The notes below the pieces were generated by a model. The model saw nothing but the letters and a program-made list of their open reading frames with translations. It ran no database searches and had not been told where the DNA came from. DNA of 64,000 bases from JAPOUP01 sp965199865 (GTDB taxonomy: Bacteria; Pseudomonadota; Alphaproteobacteria; Rhodobacterales; Rhodobacteraceae). The stretch is from contig CBDATU010000021.1 of the NCBI GenBank assembly GCA_965199865.1, positions 1 through 64,000 on the forward strand, read 5' to 3'. Position 1 is the stretch's first letter; each line of letters starts with the position of its first letter. Below, piece by piece: positions 1 to 9,611 of this stretch. Both the position numbers and the translations under genes were made by a program.

Positions 1-850
1 GCCACGCGGAGGGGAATCCCCTTGCGGATGATGCACGAACGTCCCGGATATGCCAGCCGCGACCACGCCAGGTTCCGCACAGCCGGCGCGGAGTTTTCCA
101 CAGGTGTGGAAAACTTTCCACAACATCATCCTTCAGATTCTTTCCGATTGATTCAGACATACAAGTTTCCAACATGGCGTCACACTTTCTGGGCGTCAGG
201 AAGAAGTTCGGGATCGACATTTCATCGTCTGCTCTCGCAATTCGCCATCCCCGTTCCGGTGTGAATACCAGCGGTTGCGGGCTTATGGAGGCTGGCAGAC
301 GCATGAGATCGACGCCAAGCACGATGCGATGGTCGAAAGACCCGCTGAACTTGCCGTTCTGCTGGACAGGATCGCCCGAGGTCATTGAACGATGGGCTGA
401 TGACCTGGTCAGATTTCGTGACTTTCTCCTCCGGCCGGCACCTCGGCGAGTTGCCCCGAAATTGCCGGGCGAAGGGAAGGGCGCCAAATCTCGACCACCA
501 ATGCTGGAGCCGCAGGCGCATGGCGGACCACAACATAGTGGTGGTCATTTGCCAACCCGCACGGGTGTCAATCCATTGGCATGGGTGTTTCGCCATCGTT
601 TCGATGTATCCAAATGCGTTCGCACAGGCCCATAATGGACACCCCAATTCCACTTTTATGTCCTCATTCATGAAAAGGAATCAAAGGATGATGCCGTGGA
701 AAGTTTTCCACAGTGTCGGACACACCAGTGTGGCCAGCCGGGTACTTTCCAGCTCCGAAGCGCAGATCACTGACTTCACTACCTCAAAGCTGGAAAGGGG
801 CACTACATGTCCGTCGTCCCGATAGCTTTTCCGACAGGTCAGGTAACGGT
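1..850. other. Gene-free stretch, left edge
   Basis: I recognise no gene on either strand in this stretch. Open frames exist, but none resembles a known family and none has a convincing ribosome binding site. The notable content is several TTTTCCACA-type 9-mers, listed separately. The stretch runs directly into the decayed transposase that follows, so it may be part of the same accessory debris. Confidence 0.5.
94..122. other. Cluster of DnaA-box-like 9-mers
   Basis: TTTTCCACA at 94-102 and its inverse TGTGGAAAA at 105-113 are two bases apart. A near match, CTTTCCACA, follows at 114-122. The first two fit the relaxed DnaA-box consensus TTWTNCACA. A further TTTTCCACA lies at 704-712, preceded by GTGGAAAG. 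There is no AT-rich unwinding element and no replication gene next to them, so an origin role is not supported. The back-to-back pair could equally be an operator. Confidence 0.3.
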
Positions 851-2256
851 TCAGGCCGGGGGTGGGCCGCTTCCTTTCCGTTCGAGTGGGAACGGGGCTT
901 CGTTCCAGGTGATCCCGAGGCAGCGGTATATCCGTCGGGCATCCGCCGTTGCTCGGCTGGGCATGGCATAGGTTTCGTCGCTGCCTGTGCGGTGGAGGAC
1001 GGAGATCAGCAGGCAGCCGAGTTCCCGCCGGATAGCCTCCGGGCTCATGGGATGGCCGAGCAGGTGCAGGCGGTGGCGCAGATGCTGGAGGCAGCTGAAG
1101 GCCATGTAGAGGACGGCGATGTCGGCCCGGACGCGAAGGTCGTGTTCGCCGGGCCGGAAGTGGTGGCCGATGGTCCGCAGCCGACGGTACTGGGTCAGCA
1201 GGGCCCCGACATCAAGGTGGTCGATGCCATGGGCGATGATGCCGTGGATGCCGTCCCATCGGGAGGCGTCAGCGACCATGTCCCCGTTGATGGCGGCCTT
1301 TCCGTCCGGCAGGTCGGGGAAGCTGGTCCGCCCGCGTCTGCGGCCGTCCCTGCGTGATCACGTTACGATGATGCGATCACCCTGGTGGGGGATGACCCCG
1401 CAGGGATGGTCCTGAGGCGCTGCCGGACCGTCGCCGCTACCCGTCTGTGGAGGAAGCCAGGGGCGCTGGCCTTCGCTGTCAAGATCCTTTGCTGGATGCC
1501 AGCGGTGGCGCTCCCGGGGCGGAAGCCGAGGAAATGGGGCAGTTTGAGGGCCCCGAGCAGGTCCCGGTTCTCACGGATGAGCCTGTCGGCATCGGCGACG
1601 ATGGTGATGGTGCCGACGGCGTGGCGGCCGGTGAGCGCCTCGATCACCGGCTTCAGGGTGCCGCCTTCGGCGAGGATTCCGTGGAACATCTCATAGTCGA
1701 CCGGTAGCCCTTCCGTGGTGAGGAGCACCGCGAGGACAACCTGGATCCGGTGGGGTTTACCGTTCCTGCCGTACCCGCTGAGATGCGATGGCCTGTCTGG
1801 GTCATCGGCGGGATCCTCCCTGCCGCTCCCGAATTTCAGGGTGGTGCGGTGCAAGAACAGGGCGGCGGGAGGTTCGGGCAGCAGGTCCCGGGCACGGTCA
1901 TGGGAAAGGCGGCGGATCGAATCGATGGTGCTGTCGTAGAGCTGATCCATGGTCTGGTGGATCCGATCCAGGTCGAGGGTGATCCCCATGTCGTGCGGGA
2001 GGTCCATGACGGTGCCGCGTTTGCGGCGGGGCCGGGCGATGTGGGCGAGCACGAGTTCCCGCAGGAAGTGGTTGCGGCGTCGGGTGCCTGGCAGCCCGTC
2101 CCATCCCATGGTGTGCCAGAGCCTTCCGAATGCCTCGCGGATACCCAGATGGAAACGGGTCCGTTCGCGGCACTCGCTGAGGTCGACGCCCAGCCGCTCT
2201 GGCCTTGGCGCCCTGGCGGCTTCGATGAGCTCGGCGTACGGTTCCGGTGGGAGCGG
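851..2256 (-). pseudogene. Decayed IS1634/IS4-superfamily transposase
   Basis: Reading the minus strand, the open frame at about 2256-1363 carries a transposase segment with FGSGRED, SGYGRNGKPHRIQVVL, GLPVDYEMFHGILAEGGTL and TIVADADRL. These match the core of IS1634-family DDE transposases, including a catalytic Asp. The C-terminal part (RWDGIHGIIAHGI, then YRRLRTI, then RADIAVLYMAF) continues in a different frame at about 1330-851. The gene is therefore split by at least one frameshift. The expected N-terminal region is not recognisable in the same frame above 2256. I found no clear terminal inverted repeats or target duplication, so the element ends are undefined. It is almost certainly inactive. 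Confidence 0.75.
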
Positions 2257-2351
2257 TTAGCTCCGCGGGAACCTGCGGCTCCGCCACTTCCGGAAACTTC
2301 TTTGACGGAGGTGATATGTTCATCTGATTGTGACTTCCATTGCGCGCCGGA

Positions 2352-3182
2352 ATGTCTAGATTCGCCGGAATGCAACATGCCCTCAAATCCGCAGTAATCG
2401 GCCTCTGCCTGTCTGGTGCGGCCGCTTTCGCCGCTTCGGATCGTCTTTCTCTTGACGATGTGGTCGAATTCGATGTCCTTCCAGGATGGCGAACGGAATC
2501 CGGCACCCACATGATGGCCCTGCACATCCAGCTTGCTCCGGGCTGGAAAACCTACTGGCGTGCGCCGGGAGAGGCGAGCATTCCTCCGCGTTTCGACTGG
2601 TCAGGCAGCGAAAATCTCGGGTCGGTTGCCTTTCATTGGCCTACTCCGGAAGTCTTTTTTCAATATGGCCTGCGTTCCATAGGCTACAGTGACGAACTTG
2701 TGCTGCCCATTGAGCTGACCCCGCTGGCTGAAGGGGAAGGCGTGGAGCTTCACTCGGAAATCGCATTGGGGGTTTGCAGCGATATCTGCGTCCCCGTTCA
2801 GACGCGGATTTCCGCTGTTCTCAGCAGTTCCGGTAATCAGGATCCGCGCATTCGCGACGCACTCGATTCACAGCCGGACACCGCCCGTACGGCAGGGCTT
2901 CGCGACATCACATGCAGGGTCGAACCGATTTCCGACGGTCTGCGCCTGATCGCTGACATTGACATGCCGCAGGTCGGACCCAGCGAAGTCGCAGTGTTTG
3001 AGCTCCCTGACCATTCCATCTGGGTGGCGGACGCCAGGGCGCAACGGGACGGAAACAGCTTGAGGGCGATGACCGAACTGGTGCCGCCATCAGGCAGGCC
3101 CTTTCTGCTTGACCGGAGTACGGTTCGTATCACAGTGCTCGGCGGCGGACGCGCCGTGGACATCCAAGGCTGCGTAGGATAG
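2352..3182 (+). CDS. DsbD N-terminal-domain (DsbD-alpha-like) periplasmic protein
   Basis: About 276 residues. A signal peptide (hydrophobic stretch VIGLCLSGAAAFAA) is followed by a DsbD alpha-like domain: APGWKTYWRAPGEAS, then FDWSGSEN, then a Cys pair in GVCSDICVPV. In DsbD this domain accepts electrons and passes them to periplasmic thiol proteins. Here it stands alone, without the membrane electron-transfer domain or the thioredoxin-like gamma domain, so it must work with a separate partner or bind a substrate. The start is uncertain: TTG 2340, ATG 2352 and ATG 2370 are all possible, and none has a strong ribosome binding site. It converges with the efflux operon that follows. The partner and function are inferred. 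Confidence 0.75.
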   Translation: MSRFAGMQHALKSAVIGLCLSGAAAFAASDRLSLDDVVEFDVLPGWRTESGTHMMALHIQLAPGWKTYWRAPGEASIPPRFDWSGSENLGSVAFHWPTPEVFFQYGLRSIGYSDELVLPIELTPLAEGEGVELHSEIALGVCSDICVPVQTRISAVLSSSGNQDPRIRDALDSQPDTARTAGLRDITCRVEPISDGLRLIADIDMPQVGPSEVAVFELPDHSIWVADARAQRDGNSLRAMTELVPPSGRPFLLDRSTVRITVLGGGRAVDIQGCVG

Positions 3183-3269
3183 CGCGCCCTTCCAGAGGCG
3201 GTCAGCGAACCTGCCAGGAGCGCCTCGGCCTGGATGCCGGGCCAACAACCATGATGGCCACCATGGCCT

Positions 3270-6200
3270 TCATACCCTTCGCAACGCGCCGAAGATTGCC
3301 ATGAGTGTAGCGGAAAGCAGATATATCGCCAGCAGCAGAACGGCCGCTCCCCCGACGAACAGTGCAAGCGCAAGAGCTGGGGTGGCCGTACCTGCGACCG
3401 CCTGCCACTCCAACGGCAGACGTGCCTGAATAGCTGGAGGCAGCGCGTCGCTGAGGATCACCCAGCCCAGCGTTCCAGTGAACAGCACGGAAATCGCCAG
3501 CACCGCTAGCCCGGTTGCTGCACTGGCTGGCCATCCGCGTCGCCTGAACTTCAGTACCCGGCGCAATCCGCTGAACTGGCGGCCTATGTCATTCTGCATT
3601 GCCATGAGCGCAGGAAGGACCAGCAGCACGAGGAACATGCCAAAGCCCAGCCCATAGACAAGCGTGATCACCGTTGGTTTCAGGAACTGAGCCTGCTGGG
3701 ACTGCTCGTACAATAGCGGAGACAGGCCCAGAACGGTAGTGAGAGTTGTCAACAGCACCGCCCGCAACCGATCGCAGACGCCATCGACGATCGCCGGTAC
3801 CAGCCCGCGGTCACGTGCGTATTCATCGATTGTCGTAGCCAGAACGATGGAGTCGTTGATGATGATTCCGGTCATTCCGATTAGCCCGACCACGGAGAAC
3901 ATGCTGAGTGGGACGCCCCAATGCATATGCCCCCAGAATGCACCGGCAAGACCGAACGGGATGACTGCCATCACGACCAGGGGCCTGGTCCAGCTGGAGA
4001 ATATCCAGGAAAGGCAAAGGTAGATGCCCAGAAGACAGAGCAGGAACCCAGTACGCGAATCGTTGAGGAAATCGTTTTCCTGTTCAATCAGTCCGGATAG
4101 TGCTGAGGTAACACCGAACCGCTCCTCGATCCCAGGCAGCAGCTCAGCCTGCAGCGTCTGAAGGATTTCGTTGGCTCGGTTCGGATCATCTTCCGAAATG
4201 TCTCCGGTAACCGACACCAGTCTCAGTCCGTTTTCCCGTCGTACGGTCGAGAAGCCTTCGCGGGTCCTGACGCTGACAAGGTCGGCGAGTGGAACGTATT
4301 CGCCTACCTGTGTCCGCATCCTGGTTCGCTCCAGGAAATCGGCCGTCAGCTCCCCCTCGGGTAGCTCCACCCGGATCGAGGCGCTGCGCAGGCCTTCCGG
4401 ATATGTCGCCGCCTCGATTCCGTTAAGGCGGTTTCGCAGAATCCTGCCAAGCCCGTCAATGGTGAAACCCAGTGCCTCTCCCTGCGGAGTCAGTTCAAGG
4501 ACCAGTTCCTCCTTGTCGTAGGATAGCGAGTCCTCCAGGGCAGAGACTTCAGGATACTGTGCAAGCTGTGCCTTCAGCCCCTCTGCGGCCGCTTTCAGGG
4601 TGTCGTTCTCGGCACCATAGAGCTGCACGTCCAGCGCATCACCTCCAGGGCCTGAACGCCAACCCCGGAAGCTGATCGTTTCCACCAACGGGTGTCTGCG
4701 AACCTCCTCCTGGAGTTCGGCGACGAACTGAAAGGAGGAATAGGGACGCAGGTCGGCATCGATCAGCTCGATGGCGATGGCTCCAAGCTGGTAGCTTTCC
4801 TTGTTCTCGACGCCGCTAAGGCCCCGTCCCGTGTTCCCGCCAACTTCAGCGATGACATAGTCAAGCGGATTCTGGCCGTGCTCCCCCTCAAGGCGTTTGG
4901 CCACCGCTTCGGTCGCGCGCTGCATCTCACGCATCATTTCCACGGTGTCCCTGCGTGTCGCGCTGGACGCCATGGCGAAGTTGCCGGAAACGGATCCCCG
5001 TTCGGGGGCGTTGAAGAACCGCCACTGAAGGTCGCCTGTAATGAAGGGCACAATCTGACTGGCTAGCACGAGAATGGCACCGGCGAGCACCGGGTAGCGC
5101 GCCAGAACCACCAGGTGGACAAACCGCCGGAACACGGTTTCGCGAAACCAGATGAATCCGATATTCATGACGTGACTGGGAAAGTCGTACCAATGCCGCC
5201 TGGCGGAATGCGCAATTGAATGGGCCATATGGTTCGGCAGAATCAGAAAACATTCCAGCAGGGATGCCGCAAGCACCACGATTACGGTAAATGGAATATC
5301 GGCGATGAGATCCCCGAACCTACCACCGATCGCCAGCAGACCAAAAAACGCGATGATGGTGGTCAGGGTCGCTGAGAGGACCAGAGGAAACATCCGCCTA
5401 GCAGCGTTTTCGGCAGCCTCGAACGGGGTCTCTCCAAGCCGTCTGGCGCGGAAATCGGAATGTTCGCCTACGACGATGGCGTCGTCCACAACGATGCCAA
5501 GCGTGATGATCAAGGCAAACAGCGAGACCATATTAAAGGAGAAGTCGAAGGCATACATCATTGCCACTGTCGCGGTCATTGCAACTGGAATGCCCGCGGC
5601 TACCCAGAATGCCGTACGGGCGTTAAGGAACAGGAACAGTAGCAGGACGACGAGACCGAGACCGATCAGCCCGTTTTCCAGCAGGAGGTTGAGGCGACCT
5701 GTGATCGCCTCCGCGCGTGTGCGGATCAGCTCGATGCTTACCGATTCTGGAAGCGTCAGTCGGAACTCGTCCGCAACCCGCTCAACCAGGCGTTGAATTC
5801 CAATCGCATCACCTCGGTCGCTGCGGTCGACCCGGATGGAAATCGCGGCATCCTCGCCTACGAAATATGCCCTCTCGCGGTCGATGTTCCCAACGATAAC
5901 CTTGCCAACGTCACCGATGGTGAGTTTCGAGCCGTCCGGGTTTGACCGCAGGACGATTCCCGCAATGGCGTCGGCTCGGATTTTCGCCACTCCGGTGCGG
6001 ACCCTGGCATTGGCGCCGTCAACGTCTCCTGCCGGGTCAGCCGCTGCCTCTCCCGCGATCGCCTCCGCGATCTCGCCCATTGAGATGTCGTTCTGGATGA
6101 GCGCCAGTGACGGGACCTCGACGACAGTCTCGGGTGCGGCGATGCCGCGCGTCGAGGTACGGGTTACTCCCGCCGCAAAGAGCCGTGCGAGAAGTTCGTC

Positions 6201-6686
6201 GGCGAATCTGCCGAGCTGATCGACACCGACAGGGCCCGTGATCACGATGTCCGTTACCCGGTCGCGCCAGGCGCTGCGGCGTACCCGCGGCTCTTCAGCG
6301 TCCTCAGGTAGGTTGTTAACCCCGTCCACGGCGGCCTGGACATCATCAAGCGCACGGGACATGTTCCAACCGTTTTCAAAATCGAGCGAAATGCTTGCCG
6401 AACCCTCGCGGCTGGTGGACTCCGAGCCTTCAACACCCTCAACTGACAGGAGTGTCGGCTCCAGAAGCTGTACGATGGCCCGATCAACGTCGTCGGCCCC
6501 CGCGCCATCCCAGGTGATGCCAATTCGAATGGTTTCGATGACGACATCCGGGAAGAACTGTGCCCGCATCCTCGGAAAGGCGGCGATCCCGGCGGCAATG
6601 AGAATCACCAGGAGCAGATTGGCAGCCGTGCGGTGGCGCACGAAATAGCTCAATATGCCGCCGACACGCGGGAAGCGCTCATCCAT
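3270..6686 (-). CDS. RND efflux transporter, inner-membrane pump subunit (AcrB/HAE1-like)
   Basis: About 1138 residues. It shows the RND layout: an N-terminal helix (TAANLLLVILIAAGIAAF), a large periplasmic loop, a helix bundle, a second loop and a second bundle. The proton-relay aspartates are visible in LGIVVDDAIVVGEH, matching the AcrB Asp-Asp pair. The protein would use proton flow to export drugs or lipophilic compounds through an adaptor and an outer-membrane channel. The start at 6686 is preferred over an ATG at 6761 because GGAG lies about 10 bases upstream. It follows the adaptor gene on the same strand. After the usual last helix the protein continues for roughly 100 residues with two more predicted membrane segments (around LAISVLFTGTLGWVIL and ALALFVGGAAVLLLAIYLL), which is longer than AcrB. 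No outer-membrane channel gene is in the window. Confidence 0.9.
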   Translation of the reverse strand: MDERFPRVGGILSYFVRHRTAANLLLVILIAAGIAAFPRMRAQFFPDVVIETIRIGITWDGAGADDVDRAIVQLLEPTLLSVEGVEGSESTSREGSASISLDFENGWNMSRALDDVQAAVDGVNNLPEDAEEPRVRRSAWRDRVTDIVITGPVGVDQLGRFADELLARLFAAGVTRTSTRGIAAPETVVEVPSLALIQNDISMGEIAEAIAGEAAADPAGDVDGANARVRTGVAKIRADAIAGIVLRSNPDGSKLTIGDVGKVIVGNIDRERAYFVGEDAAISIRVDRSDRGDAIGIQRLVERVADEFRLTLPESVSIELIRTRAEAITGRLNLLLENGLIGLGLVVLLLFLFLNARTAFWVAAGIPVAMTATVAMMYAFDFSFNMVSLFALIITLGIVVDDAIVVGEHSDFRARRLGETPFEAAENAARRMFPLVLSATLTTIIAFFGLLAIGGRFGDLIADIPFTVIVVLAASLLECFLILPNHMAHSIAHSARRHWYDFPSHVMNIGFIWFRETVFRRFVHLVVLARYPVLAGAILVLASQIVPFITGDLQWRFFNAPERGSVSGNFAMASSATRRDTVEMMREMQRATEAVAKRLEGEHGQNPLDYVIAEVGGNTGRGLSGVENKESYQLGAIAIELIDADLRPYSSFQFVAELQEEVRRHPLVETISFRGWRSGPGGDALDVQLYGAENDTLKAAAEGLKAQLAQYPEVSALEDSLSYDKEELVLELTPQGEALGFTIDGLGRILRNRLNGIEAATYPEGLRSASIRVELPEGELTADFLERTRMRTQVGEYVPLADLVSVRTREGFSTVRRENGLRLVSVTGDISEDDPNRANEILQTLQAELLPGIEERFGVTSALSGLIEQENDFLNDSRTGFLLCLLGIYLCLSWIFSSWTRPLVVMAVIPFGLAGAFWGHMHWGVPLSMFSVVGLIGMTGIIINDSIVLATTIDEYARDRGLVPAIVDGVCDRLRAVLLTTLTTVLGLSPLLYEQSQQAQFLKPTVITLVYGLGFGMFLVLLVLPALMAMQNDIGRQFSGLRRVLKFRRRGWPASAATGLAVLAISVLFTGTLGWVILSDALPPAIQARLPLEWQAVAGTATPALALALFVGGAAVLLLAIYLLSATLMAIFGALRRV

Positions 6687-6845
6687 GGCCGTTATCTCCG
6701 ACGGATACGGAACCTGTTCCCGTTCTTCCTGATGGAGCGTCTGATACCTGCCCGCAGGCATGAGGGAGAAGTCTGTCAGGGTGACCGGATGCTGGATTTG
6801 GCAACCGCTGTCGGGGATTCCAATTTCGGTCCATGATTGGCAGCC

Positions 6846-8297
6846 TCACATCCTCGACTCGATTCGGGCGACCATTTCGGCGGGAACCTGTTTCTGGTTC
6901 AGCCGCTCCAGAAGCCGTGCCTTCGCCTCGGCTGGCATGCGTCTGTTGCCTTCAACGAATGCCACGAGTTTCGCCCGCCGCTCGTCGGTCAGTTCAACCA
7001 TATCGGGCTCGTCCGGAACTGCGGCATTCTCGGGCCGAATTGGTCGCACCTTGATTCCCGCTCCCAGAAGTGGCGATCGTTCGGAAACAATGTCGCGCCC
7101 GCCGAGATCTGGCGCGCGCACGATCACGTCATCGCCCTGGCGGCGCAGTAGATTGACCTCGGCCACCTGAAGCCGATCTCCCTCGCCAACGACCAGAACG
7201 GAATTTGATGAATCGATCGCGGTCGCGGGCAGGACAGCCACGGATCTCAGTTCGGGTTCCCTGATCCGGACGCTCACGAAATCTCCCGGCCGGAACCCGG
7301 TGGCCCGCTCGAGCCTCGCGAACAGGAGCCGCCCTGTCTGTCCCTGTTCGACGCCTGCGCTCTCGCGACTGATCCTTCCCTCCGTCGTCAGGTCGACGCC
7401 CAGAACATCAAGCGTCACTTCCACCTGGGCAGGGATGAGTGCACCGGCCCTGCCCAACAGACGCGCGTATTCCGTGATGGAGACCCTGAACGCCACTTCC
7501 AGCGCATCGGGATCAACCAGCCTGGCGACACGTTCGTTGGTCTGCACCAATCCGCCTTTGACGACATTCACCTCGCTCAGCGTGCCGGAGAACTCCGCAT
7601 GAAGCTCGGTCTCGTCCAGCCGCCGTTCCGCCTCGCGCCTGGCGATCTGGCGCCGCGACAGTGAAGTTTCCGCCTGGTCCACCCGCGCTTCGGCCTGCGC
7701 GAGAGCCTGACGGCGCGACAATACGGTCTGTTTCGCCGCAGTCGCCGCAAGGGCCGCGGTCTCGACCGCCGCTTCGGTTCCCACACCGCGCTCCCTTAGG
7801 CTCTTCTGCCGGTCCAGTGCCTGCTCCCGAAGCGCATGCTGCTCCCGCGCGGCGGCCACATCTTCGCCTGACAGAGTCAGTGCCGCGACCGCCTCGCGCA
7901 GCGCGGCCTCGGCCTCATCCAGATCGGCCAGCGCGACGTCAAGTGCTGCCTGCGCATCCGAGGGATCCACGCGAAGGAGAAGTTCGCCCGCAACCACCCT
8001 CCCTCCTTCCTCGAATCCTTCTGCAAGTTCCACAACGGTGCCCGCGCTCTTCACCCGCAGCTCAAGCGTTCTGCGGCTGCGAATTTCGCCGAATGCGGAC
8101 ATGACCGGAGTCACAACACTGGGTTCATAAGTGATTACGTTTGCCGACAGGACCCGTTCGCGGGCTGGTCGTGGACGGCTTTCCTCGGCCCAGCGGGTCT
8201 GGAGCGCATCATGGACCGACTGCCCGGCGTAAGCCAGAAGGCCGATGGCAAGTGACATCAGGAACAGGCCGACCAGCGAACGGCGAATGAATCGCAT
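6846..8297 (-). CDS. RND efflux periplasmic adaptor subunit (membrane fusion protein)
   Basis: About 483 residues. An N-terminal membrane anchor (RSLVGLFLMSLAIGLLAYAG) is followed by a biotinyl-lipoyl-like half (ELRVKSAGTVVELAEGFEEG), then a long alpha-helical coiled coil rich in Ala, Glu and Arg, and a second lipoyl half (ETELHAEFSGTLSEVNVVKG). The beta-barrel and membrane-proximal domains follow. This is the standard HlyD/AcrA-type adaptor that links the RND pump to an outer-membrane channel. The start at ATG 8297 (MRFIRR) is chosen because the longer reading would begin at a TTG inside a palindrome. It is the first gene of a two-gene operon with the pump. The C-terminal tail (LVAFVEGNRRMP...) extends beyond a minimal adaptor. 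Confidence 0.9.
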   Translation of the reverse strand: MRFIRRSLVGLFLMSLAIGLLAYAGQSVHDALQTRWAEESRPRPARERVLSANVITYEPSVVTPVMSAFGEIRSRRTLELRVKSAGTVVELAEGFEEGGRVVAGELLLRVDPSDAQAALDVALADLDEAEAALREAVAALTLSGEDVAAAREQHALREQALDRQKSLRERGVGTEAAVETAALAATAAKQTVLSRRQALAQAEARVDQAETSLSRRQIARREAERRLDETELHAEFSGTLSEVNVVKGGLVQTNERVARLVDPDALEVAFRVSITEYARLLGRAGALIPAQVEVTLDVLGVDLTTEGRISRESAGVEQGQTGRLLFARLERATGFRPGDFVSVRIREPELRSVAVLPATAIDSSNSVLVVGEGDRLQVAEVNLLRRQGDDVIVRAPDLGGRDIVSERSPLLGAGIKVRPIRPENAAVPDEPDMVELTDERRAKLVAFVEGNRRMPAEAKARLLERLNQKQVPAEMVARIESRM

Positions 8298-8307
8298 GGA
8301 TGACACT

Positions 8308-8335
8308 CTTAACGGTTTGTTCAACAACAGTTAAG
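8308..8335. promoter_or_regulatory. Imperfect palindrome, candidate operator of the efflux operon
   Basis: The outer arms CTTAAC and GTTAAG enclose a centre that reads TTGTTGAACAA on the minus strand, itself a perfect odd-length dyad. The site ends 11 bases before the ATG of the adaptor gene, overlapping the region where a promoter or ribosome binding site should be. RND efflux operons are commonly repressed by TetR/AcrR-type regulators that bind dyads of this size. No regulator gene lies next to it, so the regulator assignment is inference. Confidence 0.4.
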
Positions 8336-8400
8336 CATGGGTTTCCACCTGCCAGAGGCGAAGGGAAGCCCATCCGCAACGGATTATACGGTCGGAAGCG

Positions 8401-8943
8401 CTATTTCCGTCGCCGGTGTTCTTCCAGCCGTGGAAAGATCTCAACAAAATTGCAGGGACGATGGCGGTAATCGAACTGTGACGCCAGAATTCCGTCCCAG
8501 GCGTCCCGGCAGGCGCCCGGGGAACCGGGAAGTGCGAAGAGATAGGTTCCGTGAGCCACGCCCCCCGTGGCCCGGGACTGTACGGCGGAAGTGCCGATGT
8601 TCTGCATCGACAGGACCGTAAACACCGTGCCGAAGGCGTCAATCTCCTTTTCGTAGACGTCCCTGTGCGCTTCGACGGTCACATCACGGCCGGTAAGGCC
8701 GGTGCCGCCGGTTGAAATAACCGCGTCGATTGCGGGATCAGCGCACCAGGCGCGAAGCTGGCGGGCGATACGCTCCCGGTCATCGGGTAGGATTCTGCGG
8801 TCGGCGACCTGATGGCCAGCGCTGCGGATCCGGTCGACCAGCATCGCCCCGGATCTGTCATCTTTCAGGTTCCGTGTGTCTGACACGGTAAGGATGGCGA
8901 TGCGAACCGGAATGAATTCCCTGGCGTCGTCAATTCCGCTCAT
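8401..8943 (-). CDS. moaB: Molybdenum cofactor biosynthesis protein B (MogA/MoaB family)
   Basis: About 180 residues. It matches the MoaB/Mog adenylyltransferase fold: RIAILTVSDTRNLKDDRSG, then the molybdopterin-binding loop DAVISTGGTGLTGRDVT, then a GGVAHGTYLFALPGSPGACR segment. MoaB/Mog proteins adenylylate molybdopterin before molybdate insertion in the cytoplasm. The start at ATG 8943 (MSGIDD) fits the family. A longer in-frame reading to 9012 would add about 23 low-complexity residues not typical of MoaB. No other moa/moe gene is nearby. The RiPP island begins just upstream of this gene. Confidence 0.9.
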   Translation of the reverse strand: MSGIDDAREFIPVRIAILTVSDTRNLKDDRSGAMLVDRIRSAGHQVADRRILPDDRERIARQLRAWCADPAIDAVISTGGTGLTGRDVTVEAHRDVYEKEIDAFGTVFTVLSMQNIGTSAVQSRATGGVAHGTYLFALPGSPGACRDAWDGILASQFDYRHRPCNFVEIFPRLEEHRRRK

Positions 8944-9611
8944 GTCGGCTCCGTCCTTTGCGGCTGCGGCGCAGAAACGCCGACGATATCCATTGATAGA
9001 GCTGCCTGCCAACGATTGCCAGGGATTCTCTCGATGCCGTTCTCCACCCAGTTGGTGGAATGCCGTCCGGGCGGCTGGTTCGAGGCCATGTCAACTTCCC
9101 GTAAGCGGCAAGCTGTCCGGGCATGGGACGCCACTGCCGTTTGGCATTGCTGCGATGCAGACAGGTGGAACTGGTGGGACGATGGACGGTATTCCTTCCA
9201 CTTTCTCCCGGGTACGTCTTTGGTCGACCTGAAACCAGCCCGACCGGTGGACGGTTTGGCACTGCCAGGCCGCCTCTGACCATCCCACATAGACCGTTTC
9301 CGGAGCCCATACCATGCGCAAACCTGCAGTCGCCCGGAAAGTGCGGCTCGCGGTCGGTAAACATCGGTTCAGGTTCGCAGGCGGGAACCTTCCATTCAAG
9401 CGATGTCATCGCCATGATCCGTGCGGCGACCAAATCGTTGTCGGCGATCGCCCGCCGCGGCTAGCCGACAGTGCATGGGAATTGCATGCGAATTGCCACC
9501 GTTTACATGAGTATGAAGTTGGCTTACCCATCGCCCACATATGGGTGAGGCCGGACTTGGAAGGATGTGGTCGGCAACCTGCACCGCAGGCCGGCCTGGA
9601 GATGGGAACCG
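8944..9611. other. Intergenic region before the RiPP island
   Basis: There is no convincing gene. It should hold the divergent promoters of moaB (minus) and of the cyclodehydratase gene (plus). An inverted repeat, ACCCAT at 9526-9531 and ATGGGT at 9541-9546 with a 9-base spacer, lies about 65 bases before the chosen start and could be an operator or a small hairpin. Confidence 0.4.

Noticed and set aside
713..2397. Plus-strand open frames of about 215 codons across the IS1634 remnant
   Set aside because: They are antisense to a recognisable transposase and have no family resemblance.
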